Shown in pieces: positions 43,206 to 51,093 of a stretch of DNA of 64,000 nucleotides. A program made the position numbers and the translations under genes. The DNA is from Oscillospiraceae bacterium (GTDB taxonomy: Bacteria > Bacillota > Clostridia > Oscillospirales > Ruminococcaceae). The DNA is taken from contig JAFUNR010000008.1 in the NCBI GenBank assembly GCA_017472965.1, forward strand, positions 1 to 64,000. The letters are read 5' to 3'. The notes under the pieces are model-generated. The model ran no database searches and was not told where the DNA came from. It saw nothing but the letters and a program-made list of their open reading frames with translations. Numbering within the stretch: position 1 is the stretch's first letter; each line of letters begins with the position of its first letter.

Positions 43206-44420
43206 ATGAAAAAGAATATTCTGTTCCGGGCATTGGTATTGCTGCTGGCGGTGTGTCTGGCGGCGGCACTTACGGGCTGCGGGGCACTGAATGCCTATGT
43301 GGAGATCAGCAATGCGCTGGAAGCCATGAATGAGACAGATGATCCCGAAAGCAGCACGGATGCGCCGCAGAGCAGCTCCAAACCGACAGATGAGAATGAT
43401 CCGCAGAGCAGCTCCAAACCGGCAGATGAGAATGATCCGCAGAGCAGTTTTCAGCCGGAAAGTGACTCGACCGGCGATCCGCAGCAGACACCGGGGGATA
43501 ATGAGTTTCTTATTACGGCAGAGGACTCTCTGGAAGAACTGCGGATGATCATGCAGGATTCCGACTATCTGGCTGCCATCGCGTTTATCGGCTATATCGA
43601 GGGCCCGATGGGCGACGGCTACGGCGAGCTTTTCCGGCAGAACGGGTATTCGTTCTGGTATCCGTTCGTTGAGGAGATCCCCTACGACCGGCTGGTGGAA
43701 ACGGACGGCTGGGAGATGTACTGCATTGTTCCGCGGGATGAGGATGCCTCCGTGGCGGTCAATCAGTGGCTGATGCGGGAGTACGGCGGGCAGGTGAACG
43801 GATCCACCGGCAATGTGCTGTACCGCAGCGAAAGCGGCGAGCCCATCCTGCTGCTGTGCAACATCGATGCAACGGTGCCCAATACGGATGTCACCGTGAC
43901 CGCGCCGGACGGCTCGTGGGTGAATTTCCACCCCTCCGTCACGTCCTATTCCGACGGAACAATCCGGGTGAATACATCGGTCGAGCTGCTGGATTTCACG
44001 GTTCCGATTGTGTGGAGTACCGGCGAACAGCTTGCTTTTGAGCAGCTGCAGGGCAGCTGGACCTGCTGGGACGCCCTGACACCGGCTGGGGACCCGCTTG
44101 TCTGCAGCCTCACCTTCTATCAGGAGGACGGCGCCGACCGCGTGGCTTACGGATACGGCGTGCCGGAAAGCGAATTCTATGAATTCTTTACCGGTGTCTG
44201 TTATGAATCGGATCAGGACCCCAGTGTGACGCTGTTTGAAATGGAACTGACCGGCGGCGTTGCACTGGAGGATATCGAGCCCTATGAGTTCCGCGGCGCC
44301 TACCGCATAGAGGCCTCGCAGGACAGTGCCGATGCCATCATTGTTACGCACATGGATGGCACGCCGCTGGTATACGGCTGCGAGGGCGGCAGTTTCACCT
44401 TCTATCGCGGCAACGGTTGA
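43206..44420 (+). CDS. Lipoprotein with repetitive linker, unknown
   Basis: A 404-residue lipoprotein: signal peptide with lipobox LTGC, then a low-complexity linker (about 45-95) built from 12-residue repeats around QSSSKP-x-DENDP, then a folded extracellular region of unknown family (about 100-404) rich in Trp and Tyr. ATG 43206 has AGGAGG 7 nt upstream; ATG 43203 is alternative. It lies between the YdjG/H pair and two nucleotidase paralogues. No enzymatic motif is visible. Confidence 0.75.
   Translation: MKKNILFRALVLLLAVCLAAALTGCGALNAYVEISNALEAMNETDDPESSTDAPQSSSKPTDENDPQSSSKPADENDPQSSFQPESDSTGDPQQTPGDNEFLITAEDSLEELRMIMQDSDYLAAIAFIGYIEGPMGDGYGELFRQNGYSFWYPFVEEIPYDRLVETDGWEMYCIVPRDEDASVAVNQWLMREYGGQVNGSTGNVLYRSESGEPILLLCNIDATVPNTDVTVTAPDGSWVNFHPSVTSYSDGTIRVNTSVELLDFTVPIVWSTGEQLAFEQLQGSWTCWDALTPAGDPLVCSLTFYQEDGADRVAYGYGVPESEFYEFFTGVCYESDQDPSVTLFEMELTGGVALEDIEPYEFRGAYRIEASQDSADAIIVTHMDGTPLVYGCEGGSFTFYRGNG
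43365..43447 (+). repeat. 36-bp tandem repeat in the lipoprotein linker
   Basis: Two full copies (43365-43400, 43401-43436) that differ by one base, plus an 11-bp partial copy. They encode a Ser/Asp/Pro-rich stalk; copy number may vary between strains. Confidence 0.9.
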
Positions 44421-44444
44421 TATGATAAAAAGCGAGGAACGATC

Positions 44445-45911
44445 ATGAGTAATCTGAAAAAGCTGACGATCCTGCACTCCAACGATATGCACGGAGATTT
44501 TCTGGCACAGAAGACGGATGACAGGCTTCTGGGCGGTGTGTCCATGCTCTCCGGCTACATTCAAAAGGTGCGCAGGGAAGAGGAAAATGTGCTGTATACC
44601 GTCTCCGGCGATATGTTCCGCGGCTCGGTGATCGACAGCGAATATAAAGGTCTTTCCACCATCGAGATCATGAACCTGCTGGCACCGGATGTGGTGACAC
44701 TGGGAAATCACGAGGTGGATTACGGTGTGGCGCACCTGCTTTTCCTTGAAAAGTGCGCCCGCTTCCCCATCATCAATGCCAACCTGTACCTGACCACCAA
44801 CATGGTCCGGCTGTTCAAAAGCCATCACATCGTGAATATCGGCGGGATGAAGGTGATGTTCATCGGTATCCTCACCGAGGAGGTACTGGCGCAGGCGCGG
44901 CAGGAGCGGCTGATCGGCAGCTTTGTGGATATCCGCGAAGCGGCAGTCGAGGTGGGCAAGATCTGCAATGCCTACCGCAGCGATGATGTGGATTTCACCG
45001 TGCTGCTCACACACATCGGCTTTGAGGAGGATAAAAAGCTGGCGGAGCTGCTGGATCCCGACTGGGGCGTGGATGTCATCATCGGCGGACACAGCCACAC
45101 CCTGCTGACCGAGCCCTGTGTGGTAAAGGGGATCCCCATCGTGCAGGCTGTCACCGGTACCGATCAGATCGGCCGGTTTGATATCGTGGTGGATACCGAC
45201 ACCAACTCCATCCACAGCGCCGAATGGCAGCTGATCCCCATCGACAGCGATCACTGCCCGCGGGATAAGGCTCTGGAAGATCTGATCGGTCAGTATACCG
45301 CAGCTACCGATGAGAAATACGGCCGGTACATCACCCGCTTTGCGGATACATACACCCATCCCGCACGCAATCAGGAAACCGAGCTTGGCAGGCTGTTTGC
45401 GGATATTTTCCGGGACAGTCTGGGCGTGGATGTGATGTTTGTACCCTCCGGCGGCATCCGGGGCACGGCAATGGGTCCCATCGTCCTGCTGCGGGATCTC
45501 ACCCAGATATTCCCCTATAACGATGCGGTTTACCGCCTGACGGTGACCGGTGCGCAGCTGAAGCGCATGGTGGAATATCTGTTCCGGCCCGAGGCGCTGG
45601 AAGGTGCGCACACCGAGTTTTACCAGTTCTCCAGCGGTATGCGGGTGGTGGTGTCGCTCGGCGAAAAGCGTGTGACGGAGCTGACCTTTGAGGGAAAACC
45701 CATCGATGATGACCGTCTGTTCAAGATTGGTCTGCAGAGCTATCATTACAAAAATATGCAGGAATTCTTTGGCGTTGCCGAGGACGAGGTGGCTGCAAAT
45801 GCAAAGATCAAGGTGCTGGCAACCAACGCTACCGATGTGCTGGATGAAAACCTCAGCCGTATGGAGCTGGTAAAGTGCCCGTCCGACCTGCGCTGGATCA
45901 CCCTGCCGTAA
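44445..45911 (+). CDS. 5'-nucleotidase/UshA-family metallophosphoesterase, paralogue 2 (no signal peptide)
   Basis: The 488-residue protein has the same two domains as paralogue 1: LHSNDMHGDF, GDMFRGS, LGNHEVDYG, LTHIGFEED and GGHSHT, then the 5'-nucleotidase C-terminal domain with PSGGIRGT (GSGSIRGE in the other two) and IFPYNDA. It has no signal peptide. Stretches such as YKGLSTIEIMNLL are shared exactly with paralogue 3, so 2 and 3 are a recent tandem duplication. The active-site Ser-Gly-Ser loop differs from the others, which suggests a different substrate. It is preceded by GCGAGGAA. Confidence 0.87.
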   Translation: MSNLKKLTILHSNDMHGDFLAQKTDDRLLGGVSMLSGYIQKVRREEENVLYTVSGDMFRGSVIDSEYKGLSTIEIMNLLAPDVVTLGNHEVDYGVAHLLFLEKCARFPIINANLYLTTNMVRLFKSHHIVNIGGMKVMFIGILTEEVLAQARQERLIGSFVDIREAAVEVGKICNAYRSDDVDFTVLLTHIGFEEDKKLAELLDPDWGVDVIIGGHSHTLLTEPCVVKGIPIVQAVTGTDQIGRFDIVVDTDTNSIHSAEWQLIPIDSDHCPRDKALEDLIGQYTAATDEKYGRYITRFADTYTHPARNQETELGRLFADIFRDSLGVDVMFVPSGGIRGTAMGPIVLLRDLTQIFPYNDAVYRLTVTGAQLKRMVEYLFRPEALEGAHTEFYQFSSGMRVVVSLGEKRVTELTFEGKPIDDDRLFKIGLQSYHYKNMQEFFGVAEDEVAANAKIKVLATNATDVLDENLSRMELVKCPSDLRWITLP

Positions 45912-45941
45912 ACAGAAGAACGGAAGAAAGGAGTGTCAGCC

Positions 45942-47402
45942 ATGAAAAACTTAAAGAAGCTGACGATTCTGCACTCAAACGATCTCCACGGCGATTTCAT
46001 GGCGAAGGAAGTGGATCAGGAGCTGATGGGCGGCATCTCCATGCTGTCCGGCTATATCGATAAGGTGCGGCGCGAGGAGCCGAATGTGCTGTACGCCATC
46101 TCCGGCGATATGTTCCGGGGCTCTCTGATCGACAGCGAATACAAAGGCCTTTCCACCATCGAGATCATGAATCTTCTGTCGCCGGATGTGGTGACGCTGG
46201 GCAATCACGAGGTGGATTACGGCGTGGCACACCTGCTGTTTATTGAAAAATGTGCCACATTCCCCATCATCAACGCCAATATGTATCTGACCACCAATCA
46301 TGTGCGTCTGTTCAAATCGCATATCATCCTCAATGTGGATGGAATGAAGATCCTGTTCATCGGCATTCTCACCGAGGATGTGCTTGCCTCCACACGGCAG
46401 GATCGTCTTATCGGCAGCTTTGTGGATGTGCACGAAGCCGCGACGGAGGTGGGCAAGATCTGCAACACCTACCGCACCGAGGATATCGATTTCACTGTGC
46501 TGCTGACCCACATCGGCTTCGAAGCGGACAAGGAACTGGCGAAAGCGCTGGATCCCCGCTGGGGCGTGGATGTCATCATCGGCGGACACAGCCACACCCT
46601 GCTGACCGAGCCCTGCGTGGTGGAAAATATCCCCATCGTGCAGGCCGCCTACGGCACCTCGCAGATCGGCCGCTTTGATATCACGGTGGATACCGATACC
46701 AATGCCATCGACAGCTATACATGGCAGCTGGTTCCCATTGATGACGATCACTGTCCCCGCGATACCGAGCTGGAGGAGGTTATCCTGAAATACAAGGCGC
46801 AGACCGATTCCAAATACGGGCGTATCGTCACCCGGTTTGCTGACCGGTACACGCATCCGGAGCGCAATCAGGAGACCCAGCTGGGCAAGCTGTTTGCCGA
46901 TGCCTTCAAGGATGTGCTGAATGTGGATCTGGTGTTTCTGGGTTCCGGCAGTATCCGCGGCGAAGAGCTGGGCCCTATCGTTCAGTATCAGGATCTGCTG
47001 CAGATATTCCCGTATAACGATGAGATCTACCGTGTTGATGTGACCGGCGAGCAGCTGCGCCGCATGGTAAAGCATATTCTGCGGGAAGAAGCCTTTTCCG
47101 GACACACAGAGTTCTATCAGTTCTCCCGCGGGTTCCGCATCGAATATGACCGGGCGGCAAAGGAGCTCATCAGTCTGTCCTTCAACGGTTACGAGATCAG
47201 GGATTTCGACCGCTTCACGCTGGCGCTGCAGGCTTTCCATCTGCGCAACATCAAGGAGTTCATGGATGTGACGGAGGAGGAGGTCTCGGCGATGCGCAAG
47301 CCGAAGGTGCTCTCCACCAGCTGTACGGATATTCTGGAAGAGTACTTCAGCGGGCAGGAGCGCATCCGTGTGTCGGATGAAAAACGGCTGGTGATCCGCT
47401 GA
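45942..47402 (+). CDS. 5'-nucleotidase/UshA-family metallophosphoesterase, paralogue 3 (no signal peptide)
   Basis: A 486-residue homologue of paralogues 1 and 2 with LHSNDLHGDF, GDMFRGS, LGNHEVDYG, GGHSHT, GSGSIRGE and IFPYNDE. It starts at ATG 45942, with GAAAGGAG 8 nt upstream; the GTG at 45933 overlaps that site. It also lacks a signal peptide. The order paralogue 2 then 3 with a 30-bp gap indicates tandem duplication. Three cytoplasmic copies in one cluster suggest a nucleotide-signal turnover or polymer-precursor role tied to envelope stress, but this is inference. Confidence 0.87.
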   Translation: MKNLKKLTILHSNDLHGDFMAKEVDQELMGGISMLSGYIDKVRREEPNVLYAISGDMFRGSLIDSEYKGLSTIEIMNLLSPDVVTLGNHEVDYGVAHLLFIEKCATFPIINANMYLTTNHVRLFKSHIILNVDGMKILFIGILTEDVLASTRQDRLIGSFVDVHEAATEVGKICNTYRTEDIDFTVLLTHIGFEADKELAKALDPRWGVDVIIGGHSHTLLTEPCVVENIPIVQAAYGTSQIGRFDITVDTDTNAIDSYTWQLVPIDDDHCPRDTELEEVILKYKAQTDSKYGRIVTRFADRYTHPERNQETQLGKLFADAFKDVLNVDLVFLGSGSIRGEELGPIVQYQDLLQIFPYNDEIYRVDVTGEQLRRMVKHILREEAFSGHTEFYQFSRGFRIEYDRAAKELISLSFNGYEIRDFDRFTLALQAFHLRNIKEFMDVTEEEVSAMRKPKVLSTSCTDILEEYFSGQERIRVSDEKRLVIR

Positions 47403-47470
47403 AAAAGGCAGAAAGGGCTGACGGAAAAGCAGCTCTGGGGATATAGGTAAAAAGGATCAAGGAGGAAACT

Positions 47471-48061
47471 ATGGGACTGTTTGATGTATTGAAGAAAAAG
47501 GCTGCCGCGGCGGTGAATAACGGTACAGCAGCAACCGGGATCCGCAGCGCCCTGCAGAATGCCGGAAATAAATCGGTGGATGTGGTTTTTGCCGAGGTGC
47601 CTTCCACCTATGAAGGCTTTACGGCGCTGCCGCAGGCGGCCATGAGCACACCGTTTGATACAGCGGCGATGACGGTCGTGGCGCTGTGCGCATGGCCCCT
47701 GGATGCGGAGCTTTCCATCCGTATGCTGAATTATCTGCGTGGGCCGCGTCCGCTGAGCAACATGGATATCAGCTTTATCCGCGATCGTTTCTATGATAAG
47801 GATTACGTGCCCCGTTCCTATTTCAACGGCTCTGTGCCGGGCAACGATTATACGCCGCAGGAGCCTTACACGATCACGGTCAGCGATAATCCTTATAGCT
47901 ACCAGAACGAAAGCTATGCCACACTGTACATTCGCTCCGGCGGTGCGGATAACCCCCGTCAGGTACAGCTGCGTCAGGCAAAGGACGGCAAATGGTACCT
48001 GTGGGATCAGTTCCTGCTGCCGGATATCCGCAAGCCGGAAAGTGAAAATCCCTGGGCATGA
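47471..48061 (+). CDS. Uncharacterised cytoplasmic protein (DUF6935-like)
   Basis: A 196-residue soluble protein that starts MGLFDVLKKKAAAAV, with a central helical part (about 45-100, ALPQAAMSTPFDTAAMTVVALCAWP) and a beta-rich C-terminus (about 130-190, YTITVSDNPYSYQNE and YLWDQFLLPDIRKP). I believe it fits the DUF6935 type often found near YdjI/SPFH genes, but I am not certain of the family number. The MGLF start resembles the membrane-proximal proteins MGLIKAALG and MGLFGKLFE encoded next. A role in the YdjI complex is likely. GGAGG precedes the ATG. Confidence 0.72.
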   Translation: MGLFDVLKKKAAAAVNNGTAATGIRSALQNAGNKSVDVVFAEVPSTYEGFTALPQAAMSTPFDTAAMTVVALCAWPLDAELSIRMLNYLRGPRPLSNMDISFIRDRFYDKDYVPRSYFNGSVPGNDYTPQEPYTITVSDNPYSYQNESYATLYIRSGGADNPRQVQLRQAKDGKWYLWDQFLLPDIRKPESENPWA

Positions 48062-48080
48062 TCACTGTTTCACTGCTTAT

Positions 48081-48110
48081 CGCATATTTGCCGGAATATA
48101 TGAATAGAGA
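48081..48110 (+). promoter_or_regulatory. Weak third copy of the cluster element
   Basis: GCCGGAATATATGAATAGAG resembles the right half of the element at 36827 (GCCGGAATACATAACAGAAT). The left dyad arm and the ACTAATYAAAT part are missing. It lies upstream of the YdjI-like gene. Confidence 0.3.
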
Positions 48111-48144
48111 AAAACAATGAAATCAAGGAAAAGGAGAATGAATT

Positions 48145-49581
48145 ATGGGTCTTATTAAAGCTGCATTGGGTGCTGCCGGCGGCGTGCTGGCCGATCAGTG
48201 GAAAGAATTCTTTTACTGCGAATCTCTGCCTGCCGAGGTGTTGGTAAGTAAGGGTCAGAAGCGTGTTTCCGGTCGCTCTTCCAATACAAAAGGCAGTGAA
48301 AACATCATTTCCAACGGTTCCGTCATTGCCATCAACGAAGGTCAGTGTATGATCATCGTGGAGCAGGGGGCTGTTGTAGATATGTGCGCCGAGCCCGGCG
48401 AGTATGTCTATGATATGTCCACCGAGCCCTCGCTGTTTACCGGTGATCTGGGCGAGAGCATCAAAGCGGTGTTCAGCACTGTCGGCAAGCGTTTTACCTT
48501 TGGCGGCGAGGCCCCCAAGGATCAGCGCATTTATTTCTTCAACACCAAGGAGATCGTCGGCAACAAGTACGGTACTCCCAATCCCGTTCCTTTCCGCGTG
48601 GTGGATGAGCGTGCCGCGCTGGACGTCGATATCGGCATCAGCTGCTTCGGCGAGTACAGCTTCAAGATTGCCAACCCCATGCTGTTCTACGGCATCTGCG
48701 GCAATGTGGAGCAGGATTATGTGTTCCGCGGCTCCGATCTGGAGCGCCAGATGCGCAGCGAATTCCTGACCAAGCTGCAGCCGGCATTTGCCCGCCTGAG
48801 CGCCAAGGGGCTGCGCTACTCTTATCTGCCCGGTGCGACCGAGGAGCTGAGCTCCGCCATGCAGGCTGAACTCTCCGTCATCTGGGGCGAAGACCGCGGC
48901 ATCGAGGTGCGCCGTGTGGGCGTCTCCTCCGTCAAAGCCAGCGAAGAAGACGAGCAGATGATCAAGGATATGCAGCGCAATGCGGCCTTCATGGATCCCA
49001 CCCGCGCCGCTGCCTTCCAGGTGGGCTCTTACGCCGATGCCGCAAAGATCGCTGCGGGCAATACCGCAGGCGCCATGACCGGTTTTATGGGTGTGGGCAT
49101 GGCGCAGAATATGGGCGGCGCAAACAACGCAGCCAGCCTGTATGCGCTCGGCCAGCAGCAGGCACAGCAAAGCGTGCCCAATCCGGAAGCCGCCCGGAAT
49201 CAGAATAGCCCCGCCGCGGCAATGGGCTGGACCTGTGAGTGCGGTCAGGGCGGCAATACCGGCAAGTTCTGCCAGAACTGCGGTAAGCCCAGGCCCGAGC
49301 CCAAGCCTGCTGCCGGCAGCTGGAAATGTGCCTGCGGCGCCGAGGTCACCGGCAATTTCTGCCCTGAGTGCGGTGCAAAGAAGCCTGCCGACGATGGCTG
49401 GACCTGTGCCTGCGGCGCAGTGAACAAGGGTAAATTCTGCCCCGAGTGCGGTGCAAAGAAGCCCGCCGGTGTGCCGCAGTATAAATGCGACAAGTGCGGC
49501 TGGGAACCGGAAAAAGGCGCAAAAGCCCCCAAGTTCTGCCCGCAGTGCGGCGATCCCTTTGATAACGGCGATGTAATTTAA
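48145..49581 (+). CDS. YdjI-like SPFH-domain protein with zinc ribbons
   Basis: A 478-residue cytoplasmic protein: an SPFH/virion-core-like domain (about 1-300, with QWKEFFYCESLPAEVLVSKG near the start, then GQCMIIVEQG and IGISCFGEYSFKI), an Ala/Met-rich linker, and four tandem zinc-ribbon modules (about 355-475, repeats of C-x-CG...FC-x-x-CG-x-KK/KP). B. subtilis YdjI has the same layout and is recruited to the membrane by YdjG-YdjH, where it helps position PspA. No PspA gene is present in this window. Good AAGGAG upstream of the ATG. Confidence 0.85.
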   Translation: MGLIKAALGAAGGVLADQWKEFFYCESLPAEVLVSKGQKRVSGRSSNTKGSENIISNGSVIAINEGQCMIIVEQGAVVDMCAEPGEYVYDMSTEPSLFTGDLGESIKAVFSTVGKRFTFGGEAPKDQRIYFFNTKEIVGNKYGTPNPVPFRVVDERAALDVDIGISCFGEYSFKIANPMLFYGICGNVEQDYVFRGSDLERQMRSEFLTKLQPAFARLSAKGLRYSYLPGATEELSSAMQAELSVIWGEDRGIEVRRVGVSSVKASEEDEQMIKDMQRNAAFMDPTRAAAFQVGSYADAAKIAAGNTAGAMTGFMGVGMAQNMGGANNAASLYALGQQQAQQSVPNPEAARNQNSPAAAMGWTCECGQGGNTGKFCQNCGKPRPEPKPAAGSWKCACGAEVTGNFCPECGAKKPADDGWTCACGAVNKGKFCPECGAKKPAGVPQYKCDKCGWEPEKGAKAPKFCPQCGDPFDNGDVI

Positions 49582-49607
49582 GCGGTGTAAATAAGGAGGA
49601 GCAGGTC

Positions 49608-50147
49608 ATGAAAAAACGGTTGTTGGCATTTGCGGCAGCGGCGCTTTGCGGCCTGCTCCTTTTCGCCGGATGCAGTGGAGGTGACTCTATGAAAAAGAAG
49701 ATCCCCGGAAGCCTGTACGGCGTAACCTACAGCTTCCGTCACGGTTCCATGTACGGTGAGGATTTTTACATCGATCTGGCGCAGGATCAGGTGATCTGCG
49801 CAAGCTATTTTGATTGGGAGCTTCGGGACGACGGGCTTGTTGAAGTATTTGGAGCACCCGTTTCTGCAGAGGTCTGGGCAGAGGTGGAAGCTCTGGTACT
49901 GGAGCTGTATCCGATGCTTACACCTGTCCGTGAACCGGGTTTTTGGGATAAGGTGAAAGAATTCCTGCCGTTTTTCGAGATGCCGATCGCACTGGATCAG
50001 GACTCGGAATCCCTTAGCTTTATATGGAAGACGGAGTCCGGTCTGGAAACGGTGCGTTATATCCGCTGCTTCGATGAAAAGGAGCTCAGTCTTCTGGAAC
50101 TGCTGGAAAAAATAGCACGGGCCTGTCCCGTTCCGGAAGAAGAATGA
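49608..50147 (+). CDS. Small lipoprotein, unknown
   Basis: A 179-residue lipoprotein with lipobox FAGC (Cys near 22) and a compact extracellular alpha/beta domain, with no recognised motif. A second in-frame ATG inside the mature region (49689) follows GGAGGTGAC and could give an internal cytoplasmic start, but the complete signal peptide favours 49608. It is similar in size and style to the small extracytoplasmic proteins at 40102 and 58751. It lies 26 bp after the YdjI-like gene. Confidence 0.78.
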   Translation: MKKRLLAFAAAALCGLLLFAGCSGGDSMKKKIPGSLYGVTYSFRHGSMYGEDFYIDLAQDQVICASYFDWELRDDGLVEVFGAPVSAEVWAEVEALVLELYPMLTPVREPGFWDKVKEFLPFFEMPIALDQDSESLSFIWKTESGLETVRYIRCFDEKELSLLELLEKIARACPVPEEE

Positions 50148-50156
50148 TGACAGCAA

Positions 50157-50192
50157 GCAAAACAGCCGGGCAAACAGGCGCGGCTGTTTTGC
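50157..50192 (+). terminator. Hairpin between lipoprotein and DUF4428 gene
   Basis: GCAAAACAGCC (50157-50167) and GGCTGTTTTGC (50182-50192) pair exactly around a 14-nt loop. No long T-run follows, so it is probably an attenuating terminator. Confidence 0.6.
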
Positions 50193-50218
50193 AAACTGCT
50201 TTCAGAGGAGGTTTGATT

Positions 50219-51031
50219 ATGGGACTGTTTGGAAAACTGTTTGAGAAAAAGATCTGCGATATCTGCGGCGGCGAGATCGGCCTGCTGGGAAACCGCAAGC
50301 TGGAAGACGGCAATATGTGCAAGGATTGCGCAAAGCTGCTTTCTCCCTTCTTTGATGACCGGCGCAACTCCACTGTGGCGCAGATCAAGGAGCAGCTTGC
50401 CTACCGTGAGGCGAACAAGGCTGCGGTCGATGCCTTCCGCGTTACCCGTACCTACGGCGAGGATTATACAAAGCTGCTGGTCGATGAAACCGCCGATAAA
50501 TTCATGGTGACCTCTGCCGACGATCTGCGTGCGGCGAATCCCGATGTCATCGCCTTTGCAGATATCACCGGCTGCGAATTGGAGATCGATGACAACTACG
50601 AGGAGCTTACCCACGAGGATAAGGATGGCAACGAGGTCAGCTACAAGCCGCCGCGTTACCGTTTTGATTATGATTTTTATCTCAAACTGCGCGTGCGCAA
50701 TCCGTACTTCGATGAGATCCGTTTCCAGCTGAACGACGAGGCGGTTTCCACCGAACGGCAGCTTCGCCCGGGGTATACGCTCAATTCGTATCTGAATGAC
50801 AAACGGGTGTACGATCCGGAGAACACCAGCGATTACCGTCGATTCAAAGAGATGGGCGAGGAGATCCGCACACTGCTGCTGCAGCTGGGCGGGACGGAGG
50901 AAACCTCCGCAACTCCGGAGGCTGCCGCACCGGTGGCTCCGGCTGTGATCGAGTGTCCCTACTGCGGTGCTGCCGCAAAGCCGGGTGCTTCCGGCTGCTG
51001 TGAGTGTTGCGGCGCTCCTCTGAGCGGCTGA
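50219..51031 (+). CDS. DUF4428 zinc-ribbon protein
   Basis: The 270-residue cytoplasmic protein has an N-terminal DUF4428-type ribbon (about 10-45, ICDICGGEIG, GNRKLEDGNMCKDCAKLLSPFF), a beta-rich middle part (about 75-220, YGEDYTKLLVDE, then KPPRYRFDYDFYLKLRVRNP), and a C-terminal zinc ribbon (CPYCGAAAK and CCECCGAP). I chose ATG 50219, which gives MGLFGKLFEKK with GAGGAGG upstream. Such proteins are common beside SPFH and YdjI-like genes, and their role is unknown. Confidence 0.8.
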   Translation: MGLFGKLFEKKICDICGGEIGLLGNRKLEDGNMCKDCAKLLSPFFDDRRNSTVAQIKEQLAYREANKAAVDAFRVTRTYGEDYTKLLVDETADKFMVTSADDLRAANPDVIAFADITGCELEIDDNYEELTHEDKDGNEVSYKPPRYRFDYDFYLKLRVRNPYFDEIRFQLNDEAVSTERQLRPGYTLNSYLNDKRVYDPENTSDYRRFKEMGEEIRTLLLQLGGTEETSATPEAAAPVAPAVIECPYCGAAAKPGASGCCECCGAPLSG

Positions 51032-51093
51032 TTTTCGCCGGAAGGACGGGTGTGAATGATCCTGGCAAAACAGGAAAAGTGAGGATGTTACAG

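Noticed and set aside
43026..45746. Long minus-strand open frame (about 900 codons)
   Set aside because: It is antisense to a lipoprotein and a nucleotidase gene with clear motifs. Its composition (many His, Ile, Gln) is typical of antisense shadows, with no ribosome site or domain.
38618..47402. Nucleotidase paralogues as possible secreted UshA/YfkN enzymes with mis-called starts
   Set aside because: In each case the ribosome site lies just before the LTILHSND start, and no signal peptide can be read upstream in frame.
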